Of a stretch of 64,000 nt of DNA, positions 27,544-37,339 are shown piece after piece. This stretch comes from Clostridiaceae bacterium (lineage in GTDB: Bacteria > Bacillota > Clostridia > Acetivibrionales > DUMB01). Position 1 is the stretch's first letter; every line of letters begins with the position of its first letter. The stretch spans positions 1 to 64,000 of the forward strand of contig DUMB01000054.1 of NCBI GenBank assembly GCA_012840085.1, given 5' to 3'. The notes beneath the pieces were generated by a model, which saw nothing but the letters and a program-made list of their open reading frames with translations, did no database searches and had not been told where the DNA came from. A program made the translations under genes and the position numbers.

Positions 27544-28020
27544 ATACCCGAACATATTCTGAATGTTTATGTTTTCAGGAATATTTACCGGAGTTTTATA
27601 TTTATCTGAATACTTCGGGTATTGATAGGCATAATAATACAATTATGGTTCATTATTCCATGATTTTTCCAAAAAAAGCCCATACTCAAAAGTAATTATC
27701 TTTTGATGAACAGAGTAATAAATGTTTTCAGTTCAATCTGATCTGACCCAAAGATTCAAACTAGCTAAACACTTTACCGAATTTTATAAATCTTCAAAGC
27801 AGTGTAGAATTTGTCTTTATTAGTTCACCTAAGATGAAAGTTATATTTTTCATAGATAAGAGCCCCCTATTGATTATTTTTGTGATATAATTCTATTTTG
27901 AGGGACAATTCTTACATATAGTTACGTTATTTAATGAGCTGATTTATTACTTTTAACTTTGCCAAGATTAATGTTCATACGAATATTGCGTATTTTCACT
28001 TAGATTATATGTTCGGGTAT
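27544..28020. repeat. 14-bp inverted repeat pair, candidate operators
   Basis: ATACCCGAACATAT at 27544-27557 is exactly the reverse complement of ATATGTTCGGGTAT at 28007-28020. A third partial copy, TTCGGGTAT, lies at 27614-27622. The sites lie upstream of the large glycosidase gene. A shared protein-binding site is an inference. Confidence 0.6.
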
Positions 28021-28238
28021 ATTATTGAGTAAATGGATTTATGTGAAAAATACATGGAATAATGTGAAGCTGTCAATTCAATTATAAGAAACATTCTTTT
28101 ATAAACAAAAAGCATTTTTTTCTATACTTTTAAAGTATATAGAGAAAATTAAAAACACAGTGAAACGTGAATTCATCACTTATGTAACCCATATAACCTA
28201 AAAAAATCGGCATTTTTCACCTTTTTTTTAGTTGCATA

Positions 28239-28267
28239 TTGCAAATATATGTAAACGGTAGTATAAT
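28239..28267 (+). promoter_or_regulatory. Sigma-A-type promoter for candidate small RNA
   Basis: TTGCAA (28239-28244) and TATAAT (28262-28267) have a 17-base spacer. The same hexamers and spacing occur upstream of guaA. Confidence 0.65.
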
Positions 28268-28273
28268 TATTCT

Positions 28274-28358
28274 AGATTAGTATTAACTAATAACTCCCCT
28301 AGATCCCGTGCTGATATCTCCTCCAAAGAAAGGCACGGGTACTTTTTACCCTTTTTTA
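28274..28358 (+). ncRNA. Candidate small RNA with C-rich anti-Shine-Dalgarno loop
   Basis: A promoter is followed within about 85 bases by a short hairpin (ATTAGT/ACTAAT), a single-stranded CTCCCCT, and a terminator-like stem CCCGTGC (28305-28311) with GCACGGG (28333-28339), then T-runs. The 21-base loop carries CTCCTCC (28318-28324), complementary to the ribosome binding site core. No start codon or frame is evident. It could be a trans-acting sRNA or an orphan attenuator. Confidence 0.45.
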
Positions 28359-28641
28359 AGCAAATATTTGAACATTTTCCTCCAATTATACCCAGCAAAA
28401 TATCTGCTTATATCTACTAAAGCATTTACTTAAAAAATACAATTTAATACAATATGTACTTTTTCGGTTGCTGTGATATAATTTTTTTATAGAACGCTCC
28501 AAGCAGCAATACTGTCATCATAAAAGTATTGTGAATTAAATGATATCATAACATAAAATTGTTTGCTTTACAGTATTAATTTTATTTTAGTTCAGTGTCT
28601 GTGTGTAATATTACTAATGGTAGGGTTTATGGGAGGTAAAA

Positions 28642-29769
28642 ATGAATTTGGAAATTATTAATGTAAGATCAAAAAAAGATTTGAAAAGGTTTATTATGTT
28701 GCCCTGGAGCATATATGAAGGTAATGACTGCTGGGTTCCTCCTCTTATAAGTGATATGAAAAAAACTTTAAATTTTAAGAAAAATCCCCTTTTTGCACAA
28801 GGCAACGGCGAAATATTTCTTGCCCGGTACGGTGACAAAGCCGTAGGCAGAATTATGGTAGGTATTGACGCAAATCTTAATCAGAAGAAAAATGCCGCAA
28901 TGGGATACATCTCATTGTTTGAATGTATAGATGATTTTGAAGTAGCCAAAGCGTTGTTTGATACAGCTATTAACTGGTTAAAGAACAAGGGCATAAATGT
29001 TGTCAGAGGACCTGTTTCACCTTCAGGGGCAGATGCAGATGACTATAAAGGACTTCTCATCGATGCATTCGATAAACCTCCTTTTCTGATGAACTCCTAT
29101 AATCCGCCATATTACAAGGATCTATTTGAAAAATACGGTTTTAAAAAGGATAATGACCTTTTTGCATATTATCTTGATGCCGATAGCGTATTTACCAAAG
29201 ATCCCTCAAAAGCTATCCAATATGCAATGAAAAAATACAATTTCCGCATAGACACCTTCGATCTAAAGAATCTGGACAAGGAAATTAAAGATCTAAAGCA
29301 TGTCCTTGATCTTTCCATTCCCGATGAATGGCCTGATCTTGTTCCGCCGACCATGGAAGAAGTAAAAGAAATGGCCCGCAATTTGGTATCATATGCGGAC
29401 CCTGATATCGTACTGATTGCCCGTTCAGGTGATGAACCCATTGGTTTTGGCATTGCCCTGCCCAATTATAACATAGCCTTGAAGCATATGAACGGTAGAA
29501 CAAATCCAATATCGCTGCTGAAATTCTTAAAATACAAGAAAAAAATTGACTGCATAAGGTTTTTTGTAATGTTTGTAGTTCCTGCTTTCAGGAAAAAAGG
29601 AGTTTCTTATGCAATATACTATCAAACCTTTTTAAACAGCAGCAAAAAGGGCTACACCTGGGGGGAAGGTTCAACAATAGGAGAAGACAACCTCAGGATG
29701 CGTGCTGATATTGAAAGCTTTGGAGGCAAACGAATCAAGACTTACCGCATGTATATAAAAGAAATATAA
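28642..29769 (+). CDS. GNAT-fold acyltransferase-like protein
   Basis: 375 residues with GGGAGGT upstream of the ATG. The opening (RSKKDLKRFIMLPWSIYEGNDCWVPPL) and the segment FFVMFVVPAFRKKGVSYAIYYQTFLNS near residue 310 are typical of a GNAT subgroup I associate with YghO-like proteins. The central SGADADDYKGLLIDAFDKPPFLMNSYNPPYY is also characteristic. The substrate is unknown. Some members of this broader group are proposed to acylate long-chain amines. It converges with a ceramide-glucosyltransferase-like gene, only two bases between them. Confidence 0.75.
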   Translation: MNLEIINVRSKKDLKRFIMLPWSIYEGNDCWVPPLISDMKKTLNFKKNPLFAQGNGEIFLARYGDKAVGRIMVGIDANLNQKKNAAMGYISLFECIDDFEVAKALFDTAINWLKNKGINVVRGPVSPSGADADDYKGLLIDAFDKPPFLMNSYNPPYYKDLFEKYGFKKDNDLFAYYLDADSVFTKDPSKAIQYAMKKYNFRIDTFDLKNLDKEIKDLKHVLDLSIPDEWPDLVPPTMEEVKEMARNLVSYADPDIVLIARSGDEPIGFGIALPNYNIALKHMNGRTNPISLLKFLKYKKKIDCIRFFVMFVVPAFRKKGVSYAIYYQTFLNSSKKGYTWGEGSTIGEDNLRMRADIESFGGKRIKTYRMYIKEI

Positions 29770-29771
29770 TA

Positions 29772-30935
29772 TCATTCATTGTCATCGTCTCCGAAGCTGA
29801 CATCTTCTATATAGCCGCCGGCTTTGACCTCATACCTTATTCCTCTCCAATCCACATATGGCTTGTTGAAGGCATAAATAAGGTAAAACATTCCAAACAG
29901 GTCAAAGAACCATCCCATTATAAAGTCTACGGGCATTACTTTATTTTTGGTAACTATCCTCATGGCAACGCCTTGCAGGCATCTCAAACCCATAAACAAT
30001 ATTGAAAGCAGCATTATGTTAATATTTACAAAAACAAGGGACAATGCAAACAGTATCCAGTACCACGAAAGCATTAATAAAAAGAACGGCAATTCATATA
30101 GAATATGGGATTTTATGCCTACAGCAATCCTTTTTGCGTAGTTAAGGGATTTCTCCCTTGCCAGCTTATCAACATGGCATTCTAGAAAAGGTCCCAAAAC
30201 AAGCTTATAACCTAACCTGTACAGAGTATTTCCCAAATACAGGTCTTCAAGCAGCGAACCGCCAAAAGCTTCCAGTCCGCCAAGCTCTTCCAGAAGCTTC
30301 TTTCTCATGGAAAAGGCTGCGCCCGTAGCTCCCACGTCTACACCAAGCTTGGTTAAAAATGCCCATATAAAGTCAGTTTCGCTATTCTGCATAAATGTGA
30401 AGAACCTCGTCCAGAAGTCCCTACCACCTATATTTATCTGGCCGCAGGTAACTATTCCAACTTTTTTATCCTTCAGGGGTCTTACCATTTTTACAAGAAA
30501 ATCAGGCTTGATCCTGATGTCACTGTCTCCGAAAACAACAATATCATATTTTGCAAGTTTCATGCCATGTACCATATTGGAGCTTTTTCCGTTCAAACCC
30601 TCAATAACAGGATTTACAGTTATTGTCATATCTATTTCCGGGTACTTTTTCATAAATTCCCTTACCACTTTAATTGCAGGGTCATCAGCTTCCTGGAAAC
30701 TAAAAATATGCTGAACTTTTCCTTTATAGTTCTGGTGCATCCAACTTTCAAGATTTTTCTCAAACTCAAAATCCAGATCCTTTATTGGATGTATGACACT
30801 AACGGGAACTTCAGCATCTCTTTCATCAGATTCTATAATTGTGTTTGTCCATTTAAGATGGGTCCTCACAAAGATAAGCTGCGCTATCCAGAAAGAGCAA
30901 AATAAAATTCCTACAACAGCAGCCAAGTACATCAT
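29772..30935 (-). CDS. Membrane glycosyltransferase, GT21/ceramide glucosyltransferase-like
   Basis: 387 residues. An N-terminal hydrophobic segment (residues 2-22) is followed by a GT2-type fold with VSVIHPIKD, FGDSDIRIKPDFL (DxD-like metal site) and GATGAAFSMRKKLLEELGG, then EDLYLGNTLYRLGYK. C-terminal membrane segments lie at about 280-340. This arrangement resembles ceramide glucosyltransferases and HpnI. GGGGG lies eight bases before the ATG. It probably transfers a sugar to a membrane lipid. The opposing GNAT gene may act in the same lipid pathway, but this is inference. Confidence 0.78.
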   Translation of the reverse strand: MMYLAAVVGILFCSFWIAQLIFVRTHLKWTNTIIESDERDAEVPVSVIHPIKDLDFEFEKNLESWMHQNYKGKVQHIFSFQEADDPAIKVVREFMKKYPEIDMTITVNPVIEGLNGKSSNMVHGMKLAKYDIVVFGDSDIRIKPDFLVKMVRPLKDKKVGIVTCGQINIGGRDFWTRFFTFMQNSETDFIWAFLTKLGVDVGATGAAFSMRKKLLEELGGLEAFGGSLLEDLYLGNTLYRLGYKLVLGPFLECHVDKLAREKSLNYAKRIAVGIKSHILYELPFFLLMLSWYWILFALSLVFVNINIMLLSILFMGLRCLQGVAMRIVTKNKVMPVDFIMGWFFDLFGMFYLIYAFNKPYVDWRGIRYEVKAGGYIEDVSFGDDDNE

Positions 30936-31042
30936 ATACTCTATACCCCCAGAATTAATAATAATTGCCTGTTTTTATTATATTACTTTTGAGACATACT
31001 TACAACTACATAATGGACTATATTATCCGGCATACACCGCCG

Positions 31043-31633
31043 TTAATCCAGTTCATCCAGCGATAATGAGAAACTTGGTATGAAATTTTCCATAAAGTAC
31101 TTTACTTCCGGGAGATCAATATCCATAATTGTCTTAAGTATGCTCTCCCCGGCTTTTTTAAATTCACGGTTGCCTGCCTTGGCCTCTTCAATACATTTAA
31201 TATAAGCAGATATTCTGTCGGCTGCTTTAACCAGTCTCCAATGCTCCTCATCATCATTACCATGAAAAAGAATTGAAGCATACTCTTCTTTTAATTCGTC
31301 AGGAAGCATATTCAGGATTTTTTTCTTTGAAACACTCTCTAAATTTTTATAGGCATTCATAATTTCAGGGCTATAATATTTGACAGGTGTAGGCATATCA
31401 CCTGTAATTATTTCATTGCAATCGTGAAACATGGCCAGCACAGCAGTTCTTTCAGCATTGACATTTCCGCCGTAAATCTTGTTCTTTATTTTGGCAAGGG
31501 CATGAGCAATAATAGCTACCTGAAGGCTGTGCTCCTGTATGTTTTCACTTTGGGTGTTCCTCATAAGCCCCCATCTGGTAATATATTTCATCCGGGAAAT
31601 AAAAGCAAAAAAATGGTAGCCTTTCTGTGACAT
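31043..31633 (-). CDS. HD-domain 5'-deoxynucleotidase, YfbR-like
   Basis: 196-residue HD phosphohydrolase. The motif NIQEHSLQVAIIAHAL, then AMFHDCNEIITGDMPTPVKYY and DRISAYIKCIEEAKAGN match YfbR, which dephosphorylates deoxynucleoside 5'-monophosphates. The metal-binding His and HD residues are present. It lies 11 bases after the dGTPase-like gene on the same strand, so the two form a dNTP-breakdown pair. Confidence 0.88.
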   Translation of the reverse strand: MSQKGYHFFAFISRMKYITRWGLMRNTQSENIQEHSLQVAIIAHALAKIKNKIYGGNVNAERTAVLAMFHDCNEIITGDMPTPVKYYSPEIMNAYKNLESVSKKKILNMLPDELKEEYASILFHGNDDEEHWRLVKAADRISAYIKCIEEAKAGNREFKKAGESILKTIMDIDLPEVKYFMENFIPSFSLSLDELD

Positions 31634-31644
31634 AATCCTTACCC

Positions 31645-32796
31645 CTACATCCAGAATATTTCATTGAAACAGTTTATTGCATAGTTATCAGTCATTCCTG
31701 CAATAAAATCAATTACCTTTTGTTCGTCTGTATCATTTTTATCATAGCCCACGTCTTGAATAAAATTGTAGAATTGCTTATGAACCTTTAGATTGCTCGA
31801 TTTTAACTTCTCAATATCCTTCACGCTCTCCAGAAGTTCAAAGAATAGCCCTTCCAATATATTCTTTGCCATCTTTTCATATCTCTTTATCCTGTTTGAC
31901 TGATAAATAAGCCGCATATTCTCCTTGATGAGACTCTCAAGGGCTTCACCTTTTTCAGGGCTCAATTGTATGCAGTCTCTGTCGTAACTGTTTTCTATAA
32001 TATCACATACAAGAGTATTTATTATTTCACTGTTTGTATCTCCCAGCTCTTTTCTTATCTCAACAGGAATATCGTTTATATCCATAAGATTAACCCTTAA
32101 AGCGTCTTCAATATCTCTTCCGACATATGCAATCTTATCTACAAGCCTTACAATACATGCTTCAAGAGTATAAGGCATGCAGTCTACCGTTTTTATGCCA
32201 TTCATCCAGTTGACATCTTTATTGGGATCTCTGGTAAGCCGGTATTCCTCGTAATTCTCGCCGCAGTGGCATACAATGCCGTCCCGTACTTCAAATGTAA
32301 GGTTAAGACCGCGCTTTTTAACTGGCTTGCTCGGTGCCACCCTTGTCGCCAGCCTGTCAACCACTCTTAAGCTGTGGAGTTCATGCTTAAAAAAATAGTC
32401 AGGATTAATTTTTTTCAGGCAACAGTCAAGAACTCTCTCCCCGCTGTGCCCAAAAGGAGCATGCCCTAAGTCATGCCCCAGTGCTATTGCATTGGTCAAA
32501 TCCTGATTTAAATTTAAAGTCCTTGCTATTGTGACCGAAATTGCCCCTACATACAATACGTGCTCCATTCTGGTGCATATATGGTCGTTTTTCGCATTGA
32601 AAAAAACCTGTGTCTTATGCCTCAAGCGTCTGAACTCCACAGAATAAAGTATCCTGTTTGCATCCCTCTCGAAGTCAGTCCGTACAGGACATTTTTCTTC
32701 ATAAATCAACCTGCCTTTTGAGCAGATGTTTTTTGAAGAATAAGGACTAAGTGTTTCTTCCTGTCTTTCTTTTATTTTTCTCCATTCCATAGACAT
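31645..32796 (-). CDS. dgt: Deoxyguanosine triphosphate triphosphohydrolase-like protein
   Basis: 383-residue HD-domain dNTPase that splits dGTP (or other dNTPs) to the deoxynucleoside and tripolyphosphate. Motifs are RRLRHKTQVF, TRMEHVLYVG, ALGHDLGHAPFGHSGE and VDKIAYVGRDIEDAL. The length fits the short dGTPase-like class. The start may be the first or third codon (both ATG); a GAGAG-type site fits either. It is followed closely by the YfbR-like gene. Confidence 0.9.
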   Translation of the reverse strand: MSMEWRKIKERQEETLSPYSSKNICSKGRLIYEEKCPVRTDFERDANRILYSVEFRRLRHKTQVFFNAKNDHICTRMEHVLYVGAISVTIARTLNLNQDLTNAIALGHDLGHAPFGHSGERVLDCCLKKINPDYFFKHELHSLRVVDRLATRVAPSKPVKKRGLNLTFEVRDGIVCHCGENYEEYRLTRDPNKDVNWMNGIKTVDCMPYTLEACIVRLVDKIAYVGRDIEDALRVNLMDINDIPVEIRKELGDTNSEIINTLVCDIIENSYDRDCIQLSPEKGEALESLIKENMRLIYQSNRIKRYEKMAKNILEGLFFELLESVKDIEKLKSSNLKVHKQFYNFIQDVGYDKNDTDEQKVIDFIAGMTDNYAINCFNEIFWM

Positions 32797-32903
32797 GCAG
32801 CTCTCACCTTTATGTTCAGGATACTTACAGCCCTGGCAGACACATATGTATTACGCAAGGCATGTTAATTCAGCTATACGATTGCTATACGATAATTTAA
32901 AAA

Positions 32904-33353
32904 TTAAAATAACGTATTTGTCGCAAAAATAATTGCCCCAAGAAATATAAATACATCAGCAAAATTAAGTACGGGACATCCATTAAACTTAAACGTAAAA
33001 AAATCCACAACATAGCTGAATCTGAATCTGTCTATCAGATTGCCTGCCGCTCCACCCAGCACAAAGGCCAGCGAAAGGGCAATTGTGATACAAAATTCTA
33101 TAATAGTAAAATATATCAGGAAATATGCCAGCACTACTATTATAGAAACGGTTATTATTTTCAACAGCAGCTGCCTGCTCTTTAGTATTCCGAAAGCCGC
33201 CCCTGGATTTTTGACAAGGGTCAGTTTTACAACATTATGACAGCAGCTGACAACCTCTCCGGCCTTTAGCTTTGAAAGTGCAACTTTCTTGGTCGCCTGA
33301 TCAAAAAAGATTATTAGAGGTATAATCAAATACAATATTACACTTTTATACAT
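32904..33353 (-). CDS. lspA: Lipoprotein signal peptidase (signal peptidase II)
   Basis: 149-residue membrane aspartyl protease that removes signal peptides from prolipoproteins. It has four membrane segments. The catalytic aspartates are Asp108 in GNLIDR and Asp133 in NFADV. FDQATKK and VKNPGAAFGIL are conserved. No clear Shine-Dalgarno precedes the ATG. The binding-protein lipoprotein at 16150-17475 would be a substrate. Confidence 0.93.
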   Translation of the reverse strand: MYKSVILYLIIPLIIFFDQATKKVALSKLKAGEVVSCCHNVVKLTLVKNPGAAFGILKSRQLLLKIITVSIIVVLAYFLIYFTIIEFCITIALSLAFVLGGAAGNLIDRFRFSYVVDFFTFKFNGCPVLNFADVFIFLGAIIFATNTLF

Positions 33354-33479
33354 ACTTTATATATTATTACAGTCTTCGTATACTTATGGCATAACCCGTT
33401 TTATCAATTTATAATATATTTATGATACATTTATTTGCAATATAATAATACTGCTTTTTTTGCTTTTAATAAATGCCGA

Positions 33480-33980
33480 TTAATTGTTCTTTCCACAGCA
33501 TTTCTTATATTTTTTCCCACTTCCACAGGGACAGGGGTCATTTCTTCCAACTTTGTTGCTGACAGCTATTTTTGACTGTCTGAAATTTTTTGTTATTTCA
33601 GCCCTTTTCTCAGCAGAAAGAATATCATCCCACTGAGGAAGGTTGTAGAGCCAGTCTGCCTTTGCATCCAGCATATTCCAATAGAGTTTCTCGAAATCAA
33701 CCTCAAGACTTATTTCAGAATCCTCAGTCAGCTCTTCCAGGTCCAACGGCTTAACAAGGCTTGTGTTTATTCCATCCAGAAAGCCGGTCATTGTAACTGT
33801 ATCCATGTTAAACTTTTCAGCCAGTTCGCTGAGCTTGCCGCTAATAACTTCATTGTGTTTCTCAAGTATTGTTATATAATTCTCCTTTTCCTTTTCAAGA
33901 TATTCATCCCAGAATTTTTTAAAATTTCTTTTTTGACTTTCTTCTTCAATTTTCTTTGTCCATTCCTGGTATAAACCCAT
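33480..33980 (-). CDS. SEC-C zinc-motif protein
   Basis: 166 residues. An alpha-helical, acidic N-terminal part of about 140 residues ([48 protein letters not shown]) is followed by a C-terminal SEC-C motif [14 protein letters not shown] nearly identical to that ending SecA. The preceding KVGRNDP is also shared. The role is unknown; SEC-C proteins outside SecA are thought to bind ribosomes or zinc. It is a single gene with AGGAGA upstream. Confidence 0.85.
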   Translation of the reverse strand: MGLYQEWTKKIEEESQKRNFKKFWDEYLEKEKENYITILEKHNEVISGKLSELAEKFNMDTVTMTGFLDGINTSLVKPLDLEELTEDSEISLEVDFEKLYWNMLDAKADWLYNLPQWDDILSAEKRAEITKNFRQSKIAVSNKVGRNDPCPCGSGKKYKKCCGKNN

Positions 33981-34138
33981 ATTTCTATCTTCTCCTTTTG
34001 CTGTTATTAAAAATTATAATATTTTATGTCATAAATGATTTTATTTAAAATGTAATGTATTGTCAATAAAAGTGAAAATCATATCATGTGTAACATATCG
34101 GCATTCTGCTTACTATGATAGTATGAGGAGGGAAAAAC

Positions 34139-34564
34139 ATGTTTATGTTTAGACGAAGACGGGCAAGAATTACAAAAAAATCAAAGCCGGATAAACCAGC
34201 AAAAACTGAAACAGCCACAGCATATTTCAGTTCAGCGGCATCTTTCAGTTCTCATATATCAAAATATATCGGTAAAACCGTTACTGTGTTTGTAAATGCA
34301 GGAGGACCATCCGGTTGTGGATTTACCGGCATATTGTCTGATGTAGACAATACTGCTTTAAAGCTTATTGTAAGTATTGGTCCTCCCCCATCCTGTAGTC
34401 TGAAAAACTTATGTTATCCAAACTATTATCATAACCCGTACTTTATCGTAAAACATTACAACGGTTTCTATATGCCACAGGCATGCAAACCCATTTTACA
34501 AATAGGCTCTGTAGCACACATACTCCTGTCATCCATCACGGCTTTTGTACATAATTCTATTTAG
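34139..34564 (+). CDS. Small unknown protein, possibly spore-surface or Sm-like
   Basis: 141 residues with an ideal GAGGAGGG site six bases before the ATG. A very basic start (MFMFRRRRARITKKSKPDK) is followed by a Ser/Ala-rich stretch and a beta-rich core: GKTVTVFVNAGGPSGCGFTGILSDVDNTALKLIVSIGPPPSC, then GSVAHILLSSITAFVHN. The core reads like a small barrel (Sm-like: turnover of a short hydrophobic strand, ligand loop, final strand). I recall similar uncharacterised clostridial proteins but no function. It sits alone on the plus strand between minus-strand genes. Confidence 0.65.
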   Translation: MFMFRRRRARITKKSKPDKPAKTETATAYFSSAASFSSHISKYIGKTVTVFVNAGGPSGCGFTGILSDVDNTALKLIVSIGPPPSCSLKNLCYPNYYHNPYFIVKHYNGFYMPQACKPILQIGSVAHILLSSITAFVHNSI

Positions 34565-34622
34565 TTTTTTTATGCTTTTTATCATTATGCTTTTTATTTT
34601 TAAACTTTTGTTATTGTGCTGC

Positions 34623-37031
34623 TTATTTTACTACTATATTAACCAGCTTGCCCGGAACTGCAATAACCTTTACTATATTTTTCCCCTCTATCAGTGCAGT
34701 AACCTTTGGATCCTTCATGGCAGCATTTTCTGTTCCCTGCCTGTCTAATCCTGAAGGTATTGTAATTCTTTCCCTTACTTTACCATTGATTTGTATAGCA
34801 ATTTCTACCTGGTCTTCAACAGTTTTGCTTTCATCCCATTCCGGCCACTTCTGGTTATGAAGCATTCCGGGGAATCCGGCAATTTCCCATAATTCTTCGG
34901 TTATATGCGGAGCAACAGGATTCAGAAGAATGAGGAAAGTCCTGAATTCTGCTTTATTTACTCTTTCCTTGCTGTAAAATTCATTGATCAGTGACATCAT
35001 GGCTGCTATAGCAGTATTAAATTTCAGACTTTCGAAATCTTCACTGACCTTCTTTATTGTTCTGTGCATGCTGGTTTCAAGGTCTTTGGAGTATTCTTCA
35101 CCATCCACCAGGAAGTTCTGCAGCCTCCATACACGGTCAAGGAACCTTCTGCAACCTTTTATACCGTTATATGACCAGGGAACAGCTTTTTCAAAATCTC
35201 CTATAAACATTTCATACATCCTGAGAGTGTCAGCTCCGAATTCATTTACCATGTCATCCGGATTCACAACATTGCCTCTGGATTTGGACATCTTCTCATT
35301 GTTCTCACCAAGGATCATTCCGTGGGATGTCCTCTTCATATATGGTTCAGGAGTTGTAACCACACCTATGTCGTAGAGGAACTTGTGCCAGAACCTCGAG
35401 TAAAGCAAATGCAATGTAGTATGTTCCATTCCTCCGTTGTACCAATCTACAGGCATCCAGTATTCAAGGTTTTCCTTGCTTGCAAGGGCATTTTTATTAT
35501 GCGGATCAACATATCTCAGGAAATACCATGAAGAACCGGCCCATTGAGGCATTGTGTCAGTTTCTCTTGTAGCCTTTCCTCCGCACTTGGGGCATGTGGT
35601 GTTTACCCATTCAGTTATATTTGCCAGCGGAGATTCGCCTGTATCGGTTGGCTCATAGGATTCAACCTCAGGCAGAAGCAATGGGAGCTCGTCCTCAGGA
35701 ATAGGTACCCAACCGCATTTTTCGCAATATACAAGGGGTATTGGCTCACCCCAGTATCTCTGCCGTGAAAATACCCAGTCTCTCAATTTATAATTTACTT
35801 TTCTTTTGCCAATTCCTTTTTCTTCCAACCAGGCAATTATTTTCTCTTTCGCCTCTTTTACTTCAAGACCGTTAAGGAAATCGGAATTTACCATTCTTCC
35901 GGTTTCAATGTCGGTAAAAGCTTCTTTTTCAATATCTCCTCCGGCCACAACTTCAATTATGGGAAGACCGAACTTCTTTGCAAATTCCCAGTCTCTTGTG
36001 TCATGCCCCGGAACAGCCATTATTGCTCCAGTTCCATATGACATCAATACATAATCTGAAACCCATATTGGAATTTCTTTGTTATTTACAGGATTTACGG
36101 CCATTATGCCTTTAATCTGTACACCTGTTTTTTCTTTCGAAAGTTCCGTTCTTTCGAAATCTGATTTACGGGCAGCTAAATCCCTATAGTTAAGAAGTTC
36201 ATCCATGTTTTCTATCTTGTCCTTGAGCGTGTCAATCATTGGATGCTCAGGAGATATAACCATATATGTAGCACCAAAAAGTGTATCAGGTCTGGTAGTA
36301 TAAACCTTCAGAACATAATCTTCGGTGGTACGGAAATCGACTTCAGCTCCTTCTGAGCGTCCTATCCAGTTTATCTGCTGAACTTTTACCCTTTCAATAA
36401 AATCAACGGTTTCGAGATCATTTATAAGCCTTTCGGCATATTCCGTAATCTTGAGCATCCACTGGTTTTTTACTTTCCTTACCACTTCTCCGCCGCAGCG
36501 TTCGCATACACCGTTTACAACCTCTTCATTGGCAAGACCTACCTTACACTCTGTACACCAGTTTATTGCAGCCTCTTTTTTATAGGCCAGTCCTTTTTCA
36601 AACAGTTTCAGGAAAATCCACTGGGTCCACTTATAATATTCAGGATCCGTCGTATTAATCTCTCTTGACCAGTCAAAGGAAAAGCCCAGTGATTTCAACT
36701 GTGATTTAAATCTTTCTACATTCTTCTCCGTAACCAGCTTTGGGTGTACTTTGTTCTTTATCGCGTAATTTTCGGTAGGCAGACCAAAGGCATCCCAACC
36801 AATTGGAAACAGTACATTATATCCCTGCATTCTCCTCTTTCTGGATACTATGTCAAGAGCAGTATACGGCCTTGGATGCCCGACATGCAAACCCTGTCCC
36901 GATGGATACGGAAACTCAATCAGTGCATAAAATTTCGGCTTTGACTTGTCGTTTGAAGCCTCAAATACGTGATTTTTTTCCCAAATATCCTGCCACTTTT
37001 TCTCAATCTCTTTTGGATTATATTCCCGCAT
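34623..37031 (-). CDS. leuS: Leucyl-tRNA synthetase
   Basis: Class I aminoacyl-tRNA synthetase. HIGH motif in [17 protein letters not shown] motif in [17 protein letters not shown], an inserted editing domain ([35 protein letters not shown]) and a zinc-type CPKCGG segment are visible. The start used is the ATG at 37031 ([13 protein letters not shown]), ten bases from AGAGGA; the ATG eight codons upstream has no site. The roughly 800 residues are standard. The 5' leader does not contain a recognisable T-box. Confidence 0.97.
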   Translation of the reverse strand: MREYNPKEIEKKWQDIWEKNHVFEASNDKSKPKFYALIEFPYPSGQGLHVGHPRPYTALDIVSRKRRMQGYNVLFPIGWDAFGLPTENYAIKNKVHPKLVTEKNVERFKSQLKSLGFSFDWSREINTTDPEYYKWTQWIFLKLFEKGLAYKKEAAINWCTECKVGLANEEVVNGVCERCGGEVVRKVKNQWMLKITEYAERLINDLETVDFIERVKVQQINWIGRSEGAEVDFRTTEDYVLKVYTTRPDTLFGATYMVISPEHPMIDTLKDKIENMDELLNYRDLAARKSDFERTELSKEKTGVQIKGIMAVNPVNNKEIPIWVSDYVLMSYGTGAIMAVPGHDTRDWEFAKKFGLPIIEVVAGGDIEKEAFTDIETGRMVNSDFLNGLEVKEAKEKIIAWLEEKGIGKRKVNYKLRDWVFSRQRYWGEPIPLVYCEKCGWVPIPEDELPLLLPEVESYEPTDTGESPLANITEWVNTTCPKCGGKATRETDTMPQWAGSSWYFLRYVDPHNKNALASKENLEYWMPVDWYNGGMEHTTLHLLYSRFWHKFLYDIGVVTTPEPYMKRTSHGMILGENNEKMSKSRGNVVNPDDMVNEFGADTLRMYEMFIGDFEKAVPWSYNGIKGCRRFLDRVWRLQNFLVDGEEYSKDLETSMHRTIKKVSEDFESLKFNTAIAAMMSLINEFYSKERVNKAEFRTFLILLNPVAPHITEELWEIAGFPGMLHNQKWPEWDESKTVEDQVEIAIQINGKVRERITIPSGLDRQGTENAAMKDPKVTALIEGKNIVKVIAVPGKLVNIVVK

Positions 37032-37339
37032 AACATTCACATCCTCTACATACATATTAATTTCATTCTTCTGTATATTTCAACTAAAATATATAACAAC
37101 TAAATATTTAAACTAAATATTTAAACTAAAATATTTAACTAATACAATACTTAACTAAAAGTTTTTAATTAAAATTTAACTAAAATAATATCTAACCAAA
37201 ACATTCGAATAAGTGTTAAAAATATTTCGGCTGGGTATTTACTTTGCTTATAACTTCACCCCTTATAACTTCACCCGGATATCCCCAACTTTTTCAGATA
37301 ACCGGGTGACCGGGACTGTTTGCCGCAATCAGGTAAAGC
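37032..37339. other. Gap between rsfS and leuS: AT-rich repeats and a hairpin
   Basis: The leuS-proximal part (about 37080-37205) is a degenerate tandem repeat of AACTAAATATTT-like units. A hairpin with CACCCGG (37272-37278) and CCGGGTG (37302-37308) plus an inner GATA/TATC helix lies 30-70 bases after the rsfS stop. It lacks a T-run, so it may be a processing or weak termination site. Confidence 0.55.

Larger units (their letters stand above)
27451..28641. other. 1.2-kb AT-rich regulatory gap upstream of the glycan locus
   Basis: No supported protein gene. It holds a 14-bp inverted repeat pair with a third partial copy, a hairpin around 28117-28150 (TATACTTT/AAAGTATA), a promoter and small-RNA candidate (28239-28358), and an extended -10 sequence TGATATAAT at 28474-28482 that probably serves the GNAT gene. 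The divergent genes on both sides make this a control region. Confidence 0.6.

Noticed and set aside
37032-37339. T-box leader for leuS
   Set aside because: No GGGTGGTACC-type T-box sequence is present on the minus strand here.
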